From Piscinibacter defluvii (GTDB lineage Bacteria > Pseudomonadota > Gammaproteobacteria > Burkholderiales > Burkholderiaceae_C): a stretch of 64,000 nucleotides of DNA. Within the stretch, counting starts at the first letter, position 1, and each line of letters starts with the position of its first letter. Location: the NCBI RefSeq assembly GCF_004011805.1, contig NZ_RCHJ01000025.1, forward strand, positions 23,462 through 87,461. Reading direction: 5' to 3'. The notes under the pieces were generated by a model. It was not told where the DNA came from. It ran no database searches and was given only the letters and a program-made list of their open reading frames with translations. Both the position numbers and the translations under genes were made by a program. Below, one piece after another: positions 62,783-64,000 of the stretch.

Positions 62783-63886
62783 ATGAAACATCATCAAACC
62801 CTGCTGGCCACCGCTGTCGTGGCCGTTCTCGCCCAACTGCCGATCGTCGCGGCGGCGCAGACCGCCAAGCCGGTGGCCACCGCAGCCTCGGCGGCCGTCG
62901 TTCCCGCCAAAGCGCCGATCACCGCGAAGTCGCCCAGCGACTGGATCCAGTACGACGACCTGACCGTCACGCCGGTGCTCGATGACGTGAGCAGCCATCT
63001 CGCTGCCGCGCGCGCCGCGCTCGACAAGAAGGACAACGCAAAGGCCTCCGAGGCGATGCAGGCCGCGGCGCGCGCACTCGAGGCACAGGGAGATCGCGCG
63101 GCGAAGCTCGATCACCAGCGCGCCGCGGCGGACCTCAAGGCCGCCAAGGAGGTGCACGCGAAGATGGTGGCGTTGACCAAGCAGCTCGACGCGACGGCGG
63201 CCCAGATCAAGGCCGGCAAGCTGAATTCCACCGCCGAGCTGGACAAGACCATCGGCAAGGCGCAACGGGCCGACCTCGAACGGCGCTGGCTCGTGACCGA
63301 CGTGACGACGTGGTACCCGGTGGCCGATGAGCCGCAGCGACACTTCGGTGCGGCCGTCGAGGCCTATGCGAAGAAGGACTACAAGGCGGCAGCTGCCGAA
63401 GTGCGCAAGGCAGCCTCCTACGTGCGCCTCGAAGCGGCCCGTGCGACGGGTGACGTGAAGAAGGGGCTCGAGACCGCCAACACCGACCTCCAGAAGACGG
63501 CTGCCGCTCTCGACAGGGGCGCGCTGAAGGCCGAGAAGGACATGGACAAGGCCTTCGCGAGCGCCAACCATGCGCTGGCTCTGGCGCACCGTGCGCGCGC
63601 GGCGCAGTCCTGGGCTCGAAAGGCCTACGACCAGGCCGGCTACGAGTTGAAGGCCGCAGCCCAAGGGCTCGAGAGCGGTGCGGCTTGGACAGGCGCCGAG
63701 GCCAAGGCCGCGGCGGCAACCGCTGCCACCGACGCCCGCGCGATCGGTGACAAGCTTGCCAGCGGTGGCGTGTGGGCCAAGGACGAGGTGGCCAAGGGCT
63801 TCGAATCGCTGGCCAACGGGCTCAACAAGCTGGGGCAGTCGATCGGCTCGACGAGCAAGGCATCGCCGTTCGACGCGGGCGCTTGA
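62783..63886 (+). CDS. YfdX-like periplasmic protein
   Basis: A 367-residue secreted, wholly helical protein. The signal peptide ends at IVAAAQ. Residues ~50-200 contain WIQYDDLTVTPVLDDVSSHLAAARAALDKKDNAKASEAMQAAAR in outline and later RRWLVTDVTTWYPVADEPQRHFGAAVEAYAKKDYKAAAAEV, the paired helical repeats of YfdX-like proteins, with Lys/Ala/Asp-rich heptads to the C-terminus. YfdX in E. coli is a stress-linked (acid, EvgA-regulated) protein with a possible chaperone role. The family call is moderate. It is the second gene of the DUF1269 unit and is followed by two strong hairpins. Confidence 0.68.
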   Translation: MKHHQTLLATAVVAVLAQLPIVAAAQTAKPVATAASAAVVPAKAPITAKSPSDWIQYDDLTVTPVLDDVSSHLAAARAALDKKDNAKASEAMQAAARALEAQGDRAAKLDHQRAAADLKAAKEVHAKMVALTKQLDATAAQIKAGKLNSTAELDKTIGKAQRADLERRWLVTDVTTWYPVADEPQRHFGAAVEAYAKKDYKAAAAEVRKAASYVRLEAARATGDVKKGLETANTDLQKTAAALDRGALKAEKDMDKAFASANHALALAHRARAAQSWARKAYDQAGYELKAAAQGLESGAAWTGAEAKAAAATAATDARAIGDKLASGGVWAKDEVAKGFESLANGLNKLGQSIGSTSKASPFDAGA

Positions 63887-63897
63887 CACTGACGTCA

Positions 63898-63941
63898 CGA
63901 GGTGGGGCGACCCACCTCGTAAGCCCGGCTTAAGCGGGCTT
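63898..63941 (+). terminator. Tandem hairpins after YfdX-like gene
   Basis: The first hairpin is a perfect 9-bp stem CGAGGTGGG-GCGA-CCCACCTCG (63898-63919) with a GNRA-type loop. The second is AAGCCCG-GCTTAAG-CGGGCTT (63921-63941). The second also contains GTAAGC-CCGGC-TTAAGC with an 11-bp period, so it might double as a PmrA-type box for a gene beyond the window; without a -10 at the usual distance I favour a terminator. Confidence 0.65.
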
Positions 63942-64000
63942 CGGCGATGTCCCGGAGTCTGTTGAACGCATGAGCTGAGGTGGCGGCTCCTTCGACCCGC

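Noticed and set aside
1..64000. CRISPR arrays, tRNA/rRNA genes, insertion sequences, integrase-flanked att repeats
   Set aside because: None was visible: no regularly spaced repeats, no cloverleaf-like or rRNA-like stretches, and no transposase or integrase motifs on either strand.

Overview
The window is GC-rich, densely coded DNA from a beta-proteobacterium, most likely Burkholderiales (Comamonadaceae/Sphaerotilaceae-like). The pointers are a senB (selenosugar synthase) remnant, an intergenic hairpin repeat typical of Comamonadaceae between a response regulator and its kinase, a patatin/acetoacetate decarboxylase/3-hydroxybutyrate dehydrogenase operon, and a lipid A sugar cluster resembling the Bordetella lgm locus. 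No rRNA, tRNA, CRISPR array, integrase or insertion sequence was seen. No stretch longer than 300 bp lacks a gene; the longest gaps are 27411-27698 and 31998-32218.

Region 1 (1-11.1 kb) is metal and copper defence. It holds the end of a heavy-metal RND pump with its DUF3240 and TolC-type partners, a lipoprotein, a DMT transporter with a histidine-rich tail, a senB fragment, then a minus-strand copper operon (small secreted protein, TolC-type lipoprotein, multicopper oxidase, cupredoxin, CusF-like protein, another secreted protein). A CusR/CusS-type two-component system is divergent from that operon.

Region 2 (11.2-39.1 kb) is an envelope-remodelling block with three QseBC/PmrAB-like two-component systems. 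It contains a BcrC-like PAP2 phosphatase, a set resembling LgmABCD (deacetylase, GtrA, ArnT-like and ArnC/GtrB-like), a second GT39 protein, a BamA/TamA-like barrel, a PepSY protein, DedA and MFS proteins, a large hybrid kinase, a cardiolipin synthase-like protein, EptA and a second PAP2 protein. Nine direct repeats of the type TTAAGT-N5-TTAAGT (PmrA/QseB-box-like), each followed 9-10 nt later by a -10-like hexamer, precede nearly every transcription unit here.

Region 3 (39.1-63.9 kb) looks like a stress, energy and storage block. It has a long ketone-body/PHB operon headed by DUF302 and rhomboid genes, a sterol-desaturase-like protein, a cytochrome b561-EmrAB-DUF1345 operon, a NarL-type regulator with a frameshifted P3A proton ATPase, its divergent sensor kinase with a C12 tract at the start, an AI-2E transporter, a ClC channel, a cyanide-insensitive-type bd oxidase, an orphan Rieske protein, and a DUF1269/YfdX-like pair. 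Eight promoters carry a different element, a GTGACG-N2-CGGCAC-like palindrome. In six of them it lies exactly 20 nt before CC plus a -10-like hexamer, the geometry of a class II activator site. Three promoters have a second copy exactly 23 bp upstream.

The most notable result is that the window appears to contain two physically adjacent local regulons, one PmrA-box-like and one with the GTGACG palindrome, neither reducible to a single operon. All function calls are from reading sequence; no database search was run.
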